A DNA stretch of 6,762 nt, taken from the NCBI GenBank assembly GCA_023406915.1, contig JAEXTR010000206.1:1-6762 (forward strand), given 5' to 3'. This stretch comes from Bacteroidota bacterium (GTDB taxonomy: Bacteria; Bacteroidota; Ignavibacteria; Ignavibacteriales; Ignavibacteriaceae). A model generated the notes under the pieces. That model was given only the letters and a program-made list of their open reading frames with translations. It was not told the DNA's origin and ran no database searches. Position numbers and translations under genes: made by a program. Below, one piece after another: positions 6,388-6,762 of the stretch; the stretch's first letter is position 1, and every line of letters starts with the position of its first letter.

Positions 6388-6762
6388 ATGGCTGAAGTTG
6401 TTCTGTTTATAGGTCTGATTTTCTTCGGAGCACATCTATTTACGGCTATTTTTGAGAAAACGAAGATCCCAGATGTACTCCTCCTGATAATTATGGGTAT
6501 CATTGGTGGTCCAATACTCAATATTGTCTCAGTTGAAGACTTTGGAAAGGTTGGTTCGATTCTTTCTTCACTGGCGCTGATTATCATTCTTTTTGAGAGC
6601 GGGGTCACGCTGAACATCCAGAGTCTTCGGCAGGCATTGGCATCTACTCTGGTCTTATCTCTGATCTTTTTTGGTGTATCAGTTGCAGTGATTGCACTGA
6701 TCGGTGTTTCATTGCTGCAGTTGACTCCGATTCAGGGGGTGCTGTTGGGCGGTATCCTGGGG
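6388..6762 (+). CDS. Cation:proton antiporter, CPA family (5' part)
   Basis: The first 125 codons are present; the gene runs off the right edge. The translation (MAEVVLFIGLIFFGAHLFTA..) contains at least three hydrophobic helices: about 4-20, 30-47 and 54-68. The LFESGVTLNIQSLRQA segment (about 68-83) corresponds to the LFEGGLNL..LR motif of NhaP/CvrA-type sodium (potassium):proton exchangers (Pfam Na_H_Exchanger). The KIPDVLLLIIMGIIGG stretch (about 25-40) is the usual early motif of the family. Further hydrophobic segments begin around 85. The ATG at 6388 has GGAG at 6379-6382, and a competing ATG at 6377 in another frame closes after 11 codons. It starts 15 bases after the permease stop, so it is probably cotranscribed with the ABC genes. 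The ion cannot be decided from this part. Confidence 0.85.
   Translation, partial: MAEVVLFIGLIFFGAHLFTAIFEKTKIPDVLLLIIMGIIGGPILNIVSVEDFGKVGSILSSLALIIILFESGVTLNIQSLRQALASTLVLSLIFFGVSVAVIALIGVSLLQLTPIQGVLLGGILG

Noticed and set aside
6375..6617. Minus-strand 80-codon open frame
   Set aside because: It is antisense to the antiporter, whose translation matches a known family.

Overview
The window looks like chromosome of a Bacteroidota/Chlorobiota-Ignavibacteriota type bacterium with moderate GC. The best evidence is the C-terminus of the large secreted protein, which carries a type IX secretion (T9SS) type A sorting domain with the QNFPNPFNP signature. That signature is common in Ignavibacteria and related lineages. 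Weak or absent Shine-Dalgarno sequences before most genes fit this assignment. The phylum is an inference, not a measured placement.

Region 1 (1-661) has no supported gene. Its core (about 215-455) is a dense cluster of five palindromes arranged as a nested mirror. The outer pair share a GTGCGACCC arm, the inner pair share a CTATAAATCTT(T/C)GATCC arm, and each pair is in opposite orientation around a central GC-rich hairpin. It looks like a composite REP-like or miniature repeat element and is the least explained structure here.

Region 2 (662-3952) is a two-gene unit ending in a clear intrinsic terminator. The first gene encodes a 179-residue lipoprotein of a widespread but uncharacterised family. 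It overlaps by four bases (ATGA) an 898-residue exported protein. That protein has a signal peptide, an unassigned propeller-like N-terminal region, an NlpC/P60 cysteine peptidase domain, an FN3-like domain, a ThuA/amidotransferase-like domain without a nucleophile, and a T9SS tail. Together they suggest a cell-surface or secreted peptidase acting on peptidoglycan or a related peptide, with a lipoprotein partner.

Region 3 (3953-4150) is a short spacer with a 15-bp tandem repeat. Region 4 (4151-6762) is a likely operon. It holds an ABC-2 type exporter ATPase, its permease (TTG start overlapping the ATPase stop, strong SD), and 15 bases later the first 125 codons of a CPA-type cation:proton antiporter cut by the window edge. 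The permease gene contains an unusual four-tract G-rich run at the junction between its extracytoplasmic domain and its second membrane helix.

The genes themselves belong to recognisable families. The points most worth following up are the nested palindrome cluster, the lipoprotein/NlpC-P60 pairing and the G-rich run.
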